A DNA stretch of 64,000 bases from contig SUZN01000003.1 in NCBI GenBank assembly GCA_015059905.1, positions 1 to 64,000 on the forward strand, read 5' to 3'. The stretch comes from Rikenellaceae bacterium (GTDB lineage: Bacteria > Bacteroidota > Bacteroidia > Bacteroidales > Rikenellaceae). Shown here one piece after another: positions 42,542-52,300 of the stretch. Both the position numbers and the translations under genes were made by a program. Under the pieces are notes generated by a model. It made no database searches. It was not told where the DNA came from and saw nothing but the letters and a program-made list of their open reading frames with translations. Each line of letters opens with the position of its first letter. The stretch's first letter is position 1.

Positions 42542-43261
42542 ATGAAAAAACTTGTTATCATACCCACATACAACGAGATAGACAACATCTCGAAGATGAT
42601 TGACACGGTGATGACGCTCAAGGGCGATTACCAGATGCTGGTCATCGACGATGGCTCACCCGACGGTACGGCTGCCGTTGTCAAGGCACGTCAGGCGGAG
42701 TTCCCCGAACGTCTGTACCTGCTGGAGCGCAGCGGCAAGCTCGGCTTGGGCACAGCCTATATTATGGGCTTCAAGTGGGCATTGGAGCGTGACTACGACT
42801 ATGTGTTTGAGATGGATTGCGACTTCTCACACAATCCCGACGACCTGGAGCGATTGTATGAGCGCGCACTGGAGGGCAATGATGTCGTGGTGGGCTCTCG
42901 CTATGTGCAGGGTGTGAATATTATCAATTGGCCAATGTCGCGCCTGTTGTTGTCATACACCGCCTCGATGTATGTGCGCTACATTACGCGTATGCCCGTG
43001 CACGACGCCACAGCGGGATTTGTATGCTACTCGCGTCGCGCATTGCAGACCCTCGACCTTGACCGCGTGCAGATGAAGGGTTACGGCTTCCAGATTGAGA
43101 TGAAGTACTCGGCGTGGCGATTGGGAATGAACGTAAGCGAGGTTTCGATTATCTTCACCGAGCGCCGAGAGGGCGTCTCAAAGATGAACACAGGTATCTT
43201 CGGCGAGGCACTTTGGGGTGTTCTGAAACTCCCCTTCCGCAAAATCCGCCGCAAAGCATAA
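42542..43261 (+). CDS. GT2 glycosyltransferase, polyprenol-phosphate mannosyltransferase type
   Basis: The 239-residue protein is a GT-A enzyme of the DPM1 type: IIPTYNEIDNI (near 5-15), VIDDGSPDGTA (near 35-45), EMDCDFSHNP (the metal-binding DxD region), GSRYVQG and KGYGFQIEMKYSAWRLG. It has no TM helices at the C-terminus, so it is the short soluble form. It would move mannose (or glucose) from a nucleotide sugar to a polyprenyl phosphate for later transfer outside the membrane. It follows panB by 36 bp and ends at a strong hairpin. Confidence 0.9.
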   Translation: MKKLVIIPTYNEIDNISKMIDTVMTLKGDYQMLVIDDGSPDGTAAVVKARQAEFPERLYLLERSGKLGLGTAYIMGFKWALERDYDYVFEMDCDFSHNPDDLERLYERALEGNDVVVGSRYVQGVNIINWPMSRLLLSYTASMYVRYITRMPVHDATAGFVCYSRRALQTLDLDRVQMKGYGFQIEMKYSAWRLGMNVSEVSIIFTERREGVSKMNTGIFGEALWGVLKLPFRKIRRKA

Positions 43262-43268
43262 AGAGAAA

Positions 43269-43297
43269 AAGCGAGCTTCAATGGCTCGCTTTTTTTA
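43269..43297. terminator. bidirectional terminator
   Basis: AAGCGAGC (43269-43276) pairs with GCTCGCTT (43284-43291) between convergent genes, with T on the plus side and A upstream. Confidence 0.9.
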
Positions 43298-44281
43298 TTT
43301 GAATGTAATCTCATACGCGGCACCCTGATAGCCTGCGCCTACGACATACTGCATTGCCGTTGGCGAGAACTGCTCCTCGAAGAAGTGGTGGCAGTGACCA
43401 CACAGAATAGCCTTCAGCAGAGGCTGCTCCTTGAGCCACGCAACAAATTCAAGCGTCGTATCATTTGAGTACTGCTGCTTGCGACACTGTCTCCAGTGGT
43501 CGGCAGGCACATTGGGGTTAAGGCGGAAGTTTGAGGTAATCTCGCGGGGAGTACCCATCAAATAGCTTGCGTAGTTATTGTTAGACTTCAGGTTGCGCTC
43601 GCAATGCTTTGGTGTATAGAGCGGTACGTGGCAGAGCAGCACTATTGGCAAGCCGCGCTTCACCTCCTCCTTCATACGCTTCAGCTGATACTCTGTAACA
43701 TAGTAATAGCCGTTCATCAGCGACACGAAATTCACACCATTCACCACACGCGAATTGAAAGTCAGCTCATTTGGGAACGCAGCATTTACCTTATCGTAGC
43801 TCTGCGCCTTGTAAGCCTCATCCTCCCACGCCTCGCCAACGTAGAGCGAGAAGTCGTGATTGCCAGGGGCTGTGATCCACTCGCCCACATTGGTCTGCAA
43901 CTTAATCTGCTCAAGGTTTGCCTCGGTGATAAAGTCCTGAAAATCGCCCGTATGCAACACCATCAGATTTTTATCACGGGCATAGTCCATCTCCATATCG
44001 AAGTAGTGCTCCGCCCAAGGGAATGTCTTTTGACGCGCCGTTGCCAGATTAATCTTTCGCTGGTTCTCAACCTCCGTTGCACGGGTGTAATGGGTATCGG
44101 ATATATGCAGAGCCTTGAATGGCTTGGTAGCTCCCACATTGATTGTCAAAGGGCGAATATCGAGCTTAAAGTTGGGCAGATTCTCGCCATTGAGGTTTTT
44201 CAGCGTAGCAAACGCCTTGTAAGATATGCTTGTGGATAACACAAAGCAACCACAAAGTTTAAGGAATTCTCGTCTTTTCAT
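43295..44281 (-). CDS. exported metallophosphoesterase
   Basis: The 328-residue protein begins MKRREFLKLCGCFVLSTSIS, with RREFLK of the twin-arginine type, so it may leave the cytoplasm folded. The calcineurin-like metal sites are all visible: DTH in LHISDTHYT, GDFQDF, GNHDFSLY, LLCHVPLY and GHCHHFFEE. It would hydrolyse a phosphoester with two metal ions in the periplasm; the substrate is unknown. The gene has its own promoter (44302-44331) with perfect spacing and meets the GT2 gene tail to tail. Confidence 0.85.
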   Translation of the reverse strand: MKRREFLKLCGCFVLSTSISYKAFATLKNLNGENLPNFKLDIRPLTINVGATKPFKALHISDTHYTRATEVENQRKINLATARQKTFPWAEHYFDMEMDYARDKNLMVLHTGDFQDFITEANLEQIKLQTNVGEWITAPGNHDFSLYVGEAWEDEAYKAQSYDKVNAAFPNELTFNSRVVNGVNFVSLMNGYYYVTEYQLKRMKEEVKRGLPIVLLCHVPLYTPKHCERNLKSNNNYASYLMGTPREITSNFRLNPNVPADHWRQCRKQQYSNDTTLEFVAWLKEQPLLKAILCGHCHHFFEEQFSPTAMQYVVGAGYQGAAYEITFK

Positions 44282-44301
44282 AGTTTTAGGTTTATCTTAC
44301 A

Positions 44302-44331
44302 CAAAGATAAGAAAAAATGCAGCATCCGCAA
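44302..44331 (-). promoter_or_regulatory. promoter of the metallophosphoesterase gene
   Basis: On the minus strand TTG (44329-44331), 19 bases, TATCTTTG (44302-44309). Confidence 0.8.
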
Positions 44332-44402
44332 TGGATACTGCACTTTTACCAAATATATGCTAACTGCGTAACGCAGAAATCACCTTGTTAGAGAGCTTCT
44401 AA

Positions 44403-45623
44403 TTATGCTGTAGCAACCTCCTTCTTACGGCTCTTCTTCGCAGCCAAAGCCTTCTCGACCTCGATCTCGAAGTCAGCCAACACGTTCATATAGTTGATGA
44501 ACGCCTCGTAAGATGAACCATAAGGGTTGAAGTATGAGTGAACATCACCGTCAGAGAGCCACTTTGTTGCCATATAGTAGAAGTGGTCAGATGTCTGCAT
44601 AAAGTTCCATACATACTCGAAGTCTGCACTCTTCAACGCCTTAACCTTATCCTTCAAGCCGTAGAGCTTTGAGAAAGCCTCATTCTGAAGCTCGTTACCC
44701 AACCAAGCTGTTACATCGCGCTCCTCATCAGCCCAAGACATAACGTGTGGGCAGTGCAATACGCCGATAGGCTGTGAAGCCTTTGCAGCCTCGCTAACAG
44801 TTGCGAACTTCATGTCGCCCTGCGCAAGGATAGCTGCTGGCAGAGCCTTCATAAAGTCGAAGATACCTGTTGTAGCCTTCTGGTGCTCACCGAATGTCTC
44901 GTAGTCCATAAAGAGGTTTACAACCTCGCCTGCGCTCTCCTTAACCCAGCCAGCGAACTTGTCGGCTGTGAGTGGGTACTGATCCCAACCCTGGTTAGAG
45001 AAACGGAATGCGATATCGTCAGAGAGTTTGTAGTTACGCAACAATACACGCAGACGGTTGTCGATAGCGTTTGTATAAACGTAGTCAGGTGACTTCCAAC
45101 CCAAAACGTGCTTTGCGCCCTCTGCGAGGATAGTCTTGAAGCCCAAAGCAGAAGCCATCTCACCAATCTCGTCAGAGTAGATAAGCTCGGTGTTACGGAA
45201 AGCAACAGGCTTCTTACCAAACTCCTCCTTAATCATCTTTGTGTGCAACTTAACCTGCTCAACGAAATCCTCCTTCGATGAGAGAGCTGCCAGAGAGTGA
45301 GAGTAAGTCTCAGCAAGGAACTCTACACATCCTGTCTCTGCCAAAGCGCGGAATGAATCCAACACCTCGGGAGCATAGATACGGAACTGCTCAACGGCAG
45401 TACCTGTGATTGAGAATGAGCACTTGAAAGCACCCTTGTGCTCCTTGATGAGGTTCAGCAAGAGAGCGTTCATTGGCAGGTAGCACTGACGTGCAACCTT
45501 CTGCATAATAGCACGGTTTGTGAAATCATCCAGGTAGTTATGATCCTTACCAATATTGAAGAATCGATAAACCTTCAAACGCCAAGGCTGGTGTACCTGA
45601 AAATATAAATTAACTGTCTTCAT
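44403..45623 (-). CDS. GH57-family alpha-amylase-like enzyme
   Basis: The 406-residue protein starts MKTVNLYFQVHQPWRLKVYR; the HQP motif near 10-12 is the first GH57 signature. FRNTELIYSDEIG (near 140-152) provides the candidate nucleophile Glu and VNLFMDYETFGEHQ (near 230) the candidate acid Asp. No signal peptide is seen, so it acts on glycogen in the cytoplasm as an amylase or a 4-alpha-glucanotransferase or branching enzyme. The tail is Ala/Lys-rich (KALAAKKSRKKEVATA). It is the last gene of the glycogen operon, 15 bp after the GT4 gene. Confidence 0.9.
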   Translation of the reverse strand: MKTVNLYFQVHQPWRLKVYRFFNIGKDHNYLDDFTNRAIMQKVARQCYLPMNALLLNLIKEHKGAFKCSFSITGTAVEQFRIYAPEVLDSFRALAETGCVEFLAETYSHSLAALSSKEDFVEQVKLHTKMIKEEFGKKPVAFRNTELIYSDEIGEMASALGFKTILAEGAKHVLGWKSPDYVYTNAIDNRLRVLLRNYKLSDDIAFRFSNQGWDQYPLTADKFAGWVKESAGEVVNLFMDYETFGEHQKATTGIFDFMKALPAAILAQGDMKFATVSEAAKASQPIGVLHCPHVMSWADEERDVTAWLGNELQNEAFSKLYGLKDKVKALKSADFEYVWNFMQTSDHFYYMATKWLSDGDVHSYFNPYGSSYEAFINYMNVLADFEIEVEKALAAKKSRKKEVATA

Positions 45624-45638
45624 ATCTATTTATTTTTA

Positions 45639-46955
45639 TTATTTACACTCATTTATCGCATCTTCATATACGGTCTTGATCTTGGCTGCGGCATTGTTCC
45701 ACTTAAGACCAATAACCTCCTCCAGACCCTTCTTTGCGAACATCTTCGACAAAGCAGGATACTTCACAAAGCCATAGATTGCATCTGCCATAGCATCAAC
45801 ATCCCAGTAATCAACCTTCACCGCATAGTCCAAAACCTCGGCAACACCACTCTGCTTTGAGATGATTACAGGCACGTTTGAACGCATAGCCTCCAATGGT
45901 GAGATACCGAATGGCTCTGATACTGATGGCATAATGTAAAGGTCAGAAAGCTGGAACATCTTGTGTACATCGTCACCCTTCAAGAAACCAGTGAAGTGGA
46001 AACGGTCGGCGATACCCAAGCGAGCCACACGACGGATAACGTGGTTCATCATATCACCCGAACCCGCCATTACGAAACGCACATTAGGTACACGCTTCAA
46101 CACCTTTGCCGCAGCCTCCACGAAGTAATCGGGACCCTTCTGGTAGGTGATACGACCCAGGAATGTAACGATCTTATCCTCTACACCACGCTCTGGAGCC
46201 TCATTCTCCTTCTCGGCAAAGCGAACAGCGTTGTGAACTGTCACCACGCGCTCGGCAGGGATATTATACTTCTCGATACAGATGTTACGAGTCAAATTTG
46301 ATACTGCGATTACGCGATCAGCCGCTGCCATACCTGCGCGCTCAATCTCATATACTCGTGTATCAATATTGTCGCCCGATGAACGGTCAAACGATGTAGC
46401 GTGCATATGCACTACAAGTGGCTTGCCCGATACACGCTTCGCAGCGATACCTGCGAAATATGTGAGCCAGTCGTGAGCGTGGATAACATCAAACTGACCA
46501 TCCAGCTGACGTGCCACCTCTGCCGCCACAACGGCATAACGAGCAACCTCCTCCATCAGATTTGCACCATACTTACCAGAGAATGTGTAACGCTGCGTCC
46601 AGCTATCACCCTTCTTCTCCCAAAATTTCTTACCTGTACGCTCGTAACCCTCACGATAGGTAGCCCACTCCTCGGGAGAGATATAAGGAACCATATTCGA
46701 GTCGATATGAATGAACGAAATCTTACGCATAATGTCGTCAGCACCCTCGACGCTACCATCGCAATAACGCGCCTCAACATCTGAAGCATTGACAACCTTA
46801 ACAAATCGCTCATCCTCGTCGCCCGAAGCACGAGGCATCACAAAGATAACCTCCACATCGTTGCGTGCCAAGCCTCGGGTCATACCATAGCAGGCTGTAC
46901 CCAGACCACCAGCAATATGAGGTGGGAACTCCCAACCAAACATTAATACTCTCAT
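45639..46955 (-). CDS. GT4 glycosyltransferase, glycogen-synthase type
   Basis: The 438-residue GT-B enzyme begins MRVLMFGWEFPPHIAGGLGT, the N-terminal GGLG donor loop typical of starch and glycogen synthases. IHAHDWLTYFAGIAA marks the first domain and SEPFGISPLEAMRSNVPVI the E-x7-E donor site in the second. It would extend alpha-1,4-glucan from a nucleotide-glucose. As the operon also holds a GT3-type synthase domain, there may be two synthases with different roles, for example priming and extension, or this one may make maltose-1-phosphate or another glucan. It is 17 bp after the debranching-enzyme gene. Confidence 0.88.
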   Translation of the reverse strand: MRVLMFGWEFPPHIAGGLGTACYGMTRGLARNDVEVIFVMPRASGDEDERFVKVVNASDVEARYCDGSVEGADDIMRKISFIHIDSNMVPYISPEEWATYREGYERTGKKFWEKKGDSWTQRYTFSGKYGANLMEEVARYAVVAAEVARQLDGQFDVIHAHDWLTYFAGIAAKRVSGKPLVVHMHATSFDRSSGDNIDTRVYEIERAGMAAADRVIAVSNLTRNICIEKYNIPAERVVTVHNAVRFAEKENEAPERGVEDKIVTFLGRITYQKGPDYFVEAAAKVLKRVPNVRFVMAGSGDMMNHVIRRVARLGIADRFHFTGFLKGDDVHKMFQLSDLYIMPSVSEPFGISPLEAMRSNVPVIISKQSGVAEVLDYAVKVDYWDVDAMADAIYGFVKYPALSKMFAKKGLEEVIGLKWNNAAAKIKTVYEDAINECK

Positions 46956-46972
46956 CCTATATTCGTTTTATC

Positions 46973-49117
46973 TTATTTTTTCTTGCGTACACATTTTCTT
47001 TTGGGCTTCGCCTCCTCTGCAGCCTCGACTACAGGAGCCTCGGCTACCTTTGCAGCACACTTCTTCGCGCCACATTTCTTCTTTGGCTTCTCGACCTCTG
47101 CCTCAACCTTTACCTCGACAACCTCAGCTTTAGCAGCCTTAGTTGTCTTTGTAGCCTTTGTCGCTTTTGGCTTCGCTGCCTTTGGCGCCTTGTCCCACGC
47201 TGAAATCAGGTCGCTGATATAGAGCAGACCTCCAACGCTTGTTGCCTGTGACAAGCAACCGTGTGCGCGGAATGGAGGGTCACCCTCGAAGCACTCGCTA
47301 ATTGAGCCAATGCAAGAGGTCTGAATCTCCTCATCGAAAGCAGCCAAAATATCCTTCGCCTCGGGTAAGAAACGCTCACCAGCAATAGCGAAACCTGTCT
47401 TTACATAGAACATCAAAGGCCAAATCCAGATAGCTCCATTGCGGCTTGCCTTATCCTCCGAACGCTGATCCTCGCCATAAGATGGCTCATAGAATGGGTT
47501 GCGTGGAGAGAGTGAACGCACACCACGTGGAGTGATGAGGTGCTGACGTACAACAGCCAACACATCCATTATCTGCTCCTCCGAGAGCATTGTGTAGTCA
47601 AGACCACACGCTACCAGCATATTTGAACGGCGGAAATCGTTAGTCTCATAATCGTTCACATAGTCTGCCAAATAACCCTCGTCAAGCCAGAATTTCTCAA
47701 TAAATGACTTTTTGGTAAGTTCAGGAACAGCCGCCCAAGCCTCAACAAAAGCCTTATCCTTCATCTTGCGTGCCAAAGCCAGGGTGTAGCTTACTGCATT
47801 ATACCACAAAGCCTGAATCTCTACGGCGTAACCTGCGCGCTGTGCAACAGGCTTGCCATCGAGCTTTGTATCCATCCAGGTGAGAGCCTCGCCATCGGCA
47901 GCAGCCCACACCAGACCATTATCGTGCATCTTCACCTTCTCGCCGAAGCCACGACGATAAGCCTCCAATACAGACTTCATAACCTCGCCATAACGCTCCC
48001 ACAGAGCCTTTGCCGAGATATGCTTCTCAAGATTCTGCAAAGTCCAGAACAACCACAATGGGGCGTCGGCAGCAACCCAAGCAGAGGCTGAACCTGCAAA
48101 ATCGCCATCCTTCATCTCACGAACCATAGTATCGAGGACATCCAAGCAATCCTCCTTATACTTCTGCTCGAGAACGATACCTGGCAATGACATCAGCGTA
48201 TCACGACCTACTGTACCATACCAAGGATAACCTGCTATCATCTCGGTGCGACCACCTGGACGACGTACGATAAACTGACGTGCCGAGTGGTGCAAGCAGC
48301 TCAAGAAATCAATCTTGTGAGTACGACGTGCCAAAGATGCCTCGTACATCTCAGAGATAGCATCTGCTGATGCAATCTCATCAGTTGCGGCAGAGAAGAT
48401 GATGCTCTCGCCCTTCTTGATTGACATCTCGAAGTAACCTGTTGTCATCAAATCCTCATAACCGTCATAGCCTCGCTTAATCTCCTCGGGATACTCGAAA
48501 CCATAGTACCAATCGGGAGCTGCTACAAACTCTGCATCCTTCTTGTTGGTCTGAAGGTAGAGCCAAGGATAACCCTCATAGAGTTTGCTCTTAACACCAC
48601 ACTTTGCTGGATATGAGCGACCATCAGCCTCCATATTAGCCTTTGACAAGGCGTGCTTGTTACGGAATGCAAAGAATGGACGCAGACGCAATGTGGTATC
48701 CGAATGGGCATCAACAAGAGTGTAACGAATCATAAGTTGTGTGCGTTTGTGAATCCACAACAACTCCTTGCGAAGAATAACACCACCTACACGATATGTA
48801 ATCGTTGGTGTTGGGGTGTACTTAAAATCTGTAATGTACTTGTGACCGCGTGGCTCATATACGCCCTTGTAGCGGTGCAAAGCTAGGTTAAACGACTGAT
48901 CGTGCTGGATGATTGTCTCGTCCAATGAAGAGAGCAATACATAAGCCTCATCAGTCTCATCGATGGGTGCTACCATCAAACCGTGGTACTTGCGAGTATT
49001 GCAGCATACGATTGTAGTGCTCATATAACCACCCTTACGGTCGGTTGCGAGCATCTCACGCTGCAAAGAGTACTCCAAATTACCCAATTCACTCTTGTCA
49101 AATGTTAATGCCGACAT
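46973..49117 (-). CDS. glycogen debranching enzyme (amylo-alpha-1,6-glucosidase) with basic tail
   Basis: The 714-residue protein has an N-terminal GDE_N-like beta domain (about 10-260, with GGYMSTTIVCCNTRKYHGLMVAP) and a GH133 (alpha/alpha)6 catalytic domain (about 270-645) with GYPWYGTVGRDTLMSLPG, NGLVWAAADGEALTWMD and QATSVGGLLYISDLISAW. It removes alpha-1,6 branches of glycogen. After residue about 645 comes a low-complexity tail of roughly 70 residues rich in Lys, Ala, Glu and Val with KCGAKKCAAK and a final KPKRKCVRKKK, not expected in the family. The DNA of the tail is in frame and in the same base style, so it seems to be a true extension. Second gene of the glycogen operon. Confidence 0.92.
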   Translation of the reverse strand: MSALTFDKSELGNLEYSLQREMLATDRKGGYMSTTIVCCNTRKYHGLMVAPIDETDEAYVLLSSLDETIIQHDQSFNLALHRYKGVYEPRGHKYITDFKYTPTPTITYRVGGVILRKELLWIHKRTQLMIRYTLVDAHSDTTLRLRPFFAFRNKHALSKANMEADGRSYPAKCGVKSKLYEGYPWLYLQTNKKDAEFVAAPDWYYGFEYPEEIKRGYDGYEDLMTTGYFEMSIKKGESIIFSAATDEIASADAISEMYEASLARRTHKIDFLSCLHHSARQFIVRRPGGRTEMIAGYPWYGTVGRDTLMSLPGIVLEQKYKEDCLDVLDTMVREMKDGDFAGSASAWVAADAPLWLFWTLQNLEKHISAKALWERYGEVMKSVLEAYRRGFGEKVKMHDNGLVWAAADGEALTWMDTKLDGKPVAQRAGYAVEIQALWYNAVSYTLALARKMKDKAFVEAWAAVPELTKKSFIEKFWLDEGYLADYVNDYETNDFRRSNMLVACGLDYTMLSEEQIMDVLAVVRQHLITPRGVRSLSPRNPFYEPSYGEDQRSEDKASRNGAIWIWPLMFYVKTGFAIAGERFLPEAKDILAAFDEEIQTSCIGSISECFEGDPPFRAHGCLSQATSVGGLLYISDLISAWDKAPKAAKPKATKATKTTKAAKAEVVEVKVEAEVEKPKKKCGAKKCAAKVAEAPVVEAAEEAKPKRKCVRKKK

Positions 49118-49310
49118 ATTAATATTTTTGAAAAATTATTTAACTCAAGTAAAGTTAATAAAAATATTCGAAAGATGTAACTTTTCTATTAAAAAATTTT
49201 TCAACAAACTTGAAAAGCTACAAAAAAAGAGAAGATTTGGCTATTTTTGGTCAGGGCGAGAGGCTCGCCCCAACCTTTAGCCTATTTAGTTTACCTGCCT
49301 TACGCCGCGA
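49118..49310 (-). other. 193-bp gap inside the glycogen cluster
   Basis: AT-rich sequence with one dyad, GGGCGAG/CTCGCCC (49255-49271), that could be a weak terminator or processing site after the fused synthase/phosphorylase gene. No clear promoter of the TAnnTTTG form was found for the debranching-enzyme gene. Confidence 0.45.
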
Positions 49311-52300
49311 TTAAGCCCACTTAACAAGGGCAAAATCCATACGGTATGGCAGACGATCGTTCTTTGGATATACACGCAAAGCAACATCGAATGAACCTGT
49401 ACGAGCAGGAGTGTAATCGATTGAGAATGTTACCTCGCTGCCGTTTGCAGACTTCAGCTCGAGAGGCTTCGTTGCAACAACCTTTACTGACTCACCTGAC
49501 TCAATCTGTTTTGCAACAACCAACTCAACACCCAAATCATCCTTTGTCAAGTTAGCCACATCGAGAGTAACCTCATAGAGATACTTCTTATCTACGAAGA
49601 TTGCCTCGTTGTTGAGCTCTACGCGCTGAACGTTCAAAATCTTGACATCATCCCACGCAGCCGACACCTTACGCTTCCAAGCTGCAATCTCGCGCGCCAT
49701 ACGGTAGTTGTTCTCAACCATCTGCGACTTGCGCGCAGCGAGCTTGTTGTAGAAACGCTCCTCGTAGTCGATAAGCATACGGTTTGTTGTGAAGTTTGAT
49801 GCGATATCAGCAACACACTTCTTAACAGCGTCGCACCAACGGTGTGGCACGCCATCCTCCGAGCGGTCGTAGTACAATGGTACAATCTGATCCTCGATAG
49901 TGTTGTAAATCATCTCGGCATCAAGCTCGTTCTGGAAGTTCTGATCGGCATAAGAACGCTCCATAGGAAGCATCCAACCAGCACCCTCCTTGTAGCCCTC
50001 AACCCACCAGCCGTCGAGTACAGAGAACTGCATAACACCGTTCATAACACACTTCTCGCCTGAAGTACCTGAAGCCTCCAATGGACGTGTAGGAGTATTC
50101 AACCATACATCCACACCCTGAACCATACGACGAGCAAGCTCCATATCGTAGTTCTGCAAGAATACAATCTTACCCAGGAACTCTGGCATCTTTGATACCT
50201 CAACGATACGCTTGATCAAATCCTGACCTGGCTTGTCGTGTGGGTGAGCCTTACCTGCGAATACGAACTGCACAGGACGCTCCTTATTGTTTACGAGTGC
50301 AGACAAGCGCTCCAAGTTTGTAAAGAGCAAGTGAGCACGCTTGTAAGTAGCGAAACGACGTGCGAAACCGATTGTCAAAACCTCTGGACGGATGCGCTCT
50401 GCAACCTGAACCATCTGACGTGGAGAATCGAAACCTGCCTGCTTTGGATCGCTGAAACGCTGACGGATATGGTTAATCAAGCGAGTCTTAAGCGCCATAC
50501 GCTCCTGCCAAAGCTCTGCATCGTCAATCTTATGAACACCCTGCCACTCTGGAATATTGTAAACGTGAGAGTTAAAGCCCTGTGGGAAGTACTTCTCGTA
50601 CAAACGACGAAGGTTAGATGCTACCCAAGTTGGGAAGTGAACACCATTTGTTACATAACCGATGTGGAGCTCATCCTTGAAGTAACCTGGCCACATATTG
50701 CCCAAGATATCCTTCGAAACCTCACCATGCAACCAAGATACACCATTAACCTCCTGTGAAAGGTTACAAGCCAATACTGACATTGAGAAGCGTTCGTTTG
50801 GATCATTTGGATTGGTCTTACCCAAGTTAATGAACTGCTCCCAAGTGATACCCAACACATCAGGATAGTGTGACATATACTGACGCATCATACCCTCTGG
50901 GAATGCATCGTGACCCGCTGGCACAGGTGTGTGAGTTGTAAAGAGCGATGATGAACGTACAACCTCCATTGCCTCCGAGAACGACAAACGCTTCTTTGAG
51001 ATGAGGTTGCGGCAACGCTCGATACCGATAAATGCAGCGTGACCCTCGTTGCAGTGGTAAACCTCCTGCTTGATACCCATCTTTGCGAGGGCGCGGATAC
51101 CACCAACACCGAGCAAGAGCTCCTGCTTCAAGCGGTTCTCCCAGTCACCACCGTAGAGGTAGTATGTAATCTGACGATCCTCGTCGCGGTTTGCCTCGTA
51201 GTCAGTATCCAAGAGGTAGAGGTCTGTACGACCTACCTGGCACTTCCATACACGAGCCGAGAGGTTACGTCCTGGCAATGCAATCTGAATTGTAATCCAG
51301 TTACCTGCCTCGTCACGAACAGGCGAGATAGGCAACTTAGCAAAGTTCTGTGCCTCGTATGTTGCAACCTGGCTACCCTGTGCAGAGAGCTGCTGTGTGA
51401 AGTAACCGTAACGGTACAAAAGACCTACGGCTGCCATAGGTACATTCTTATCTGACGCCTCCTTCAGGTAGTCACCAGCCAAGATACCAAGACCACCAGA
51501 GTAAATCTTAAGTGATGCGTGCAAACCATACTCCATTGAGAAGTAAGCAATCTTCGCGCTCTTGCCATCTGGCTTCTCTGCCATATACTCCTTGAGCTGA
51601 GAATCTACTGCATCCAGACGAGAGAGGAACTCCTTATCGTTCTCCAACTCATTGATGCGCTCCAATGGGAGCTTGTCGATAAGTGCGATTGGGTTGTGCT
51701 CAACTGAGTGCCACAACTGCTCGTCGATAGACTCGAACAAGTCCTTTGCAGATTGTGTCCAGCACCACCACAAGTTGCGTGAGATAGTCTCCAATGCGCT
51801 CAAACGAGCTGGCAGACGCTTCTCAACCATCATACGGTGCCAAGATGGCTTGTTTGATGTGAGCTGCTGACGAACGAAGTTAATCTGCTCTGTATAGTTA
51901 CCACCATCAACTACAACCGAAGTGTTTGTACGAGCAACCGCGTTCTCCATAGCCTCGGCGTAAGCTGCGCTATAATACTTGAAGAAGTTCTCCCACAAAG
52001 CGAGCTTCGAAATCTCGAATGCTGACTTGCGCACCTTCTCAACCTCATTGTCTGAAAGCTGCATAAAGCGCATAACAGCATCTACAATCTGCTGAACAGC
52101 ATAGTTGTCGTTATTGTCGTCACGACGGATAACCTCTACACCATCGTTACCTGCCATCTTCGATGCCCAGATACCGAAACCAGAGAGATTTGATGTGATT
52201 GTTGGTACAGAGCAAGCGATAGACTCAAGTGGAGTATATCCCCAAGGCTCGTAGTATGATGGGAACGCAGTCACATCAACACCTACCAACAACTCATAAT

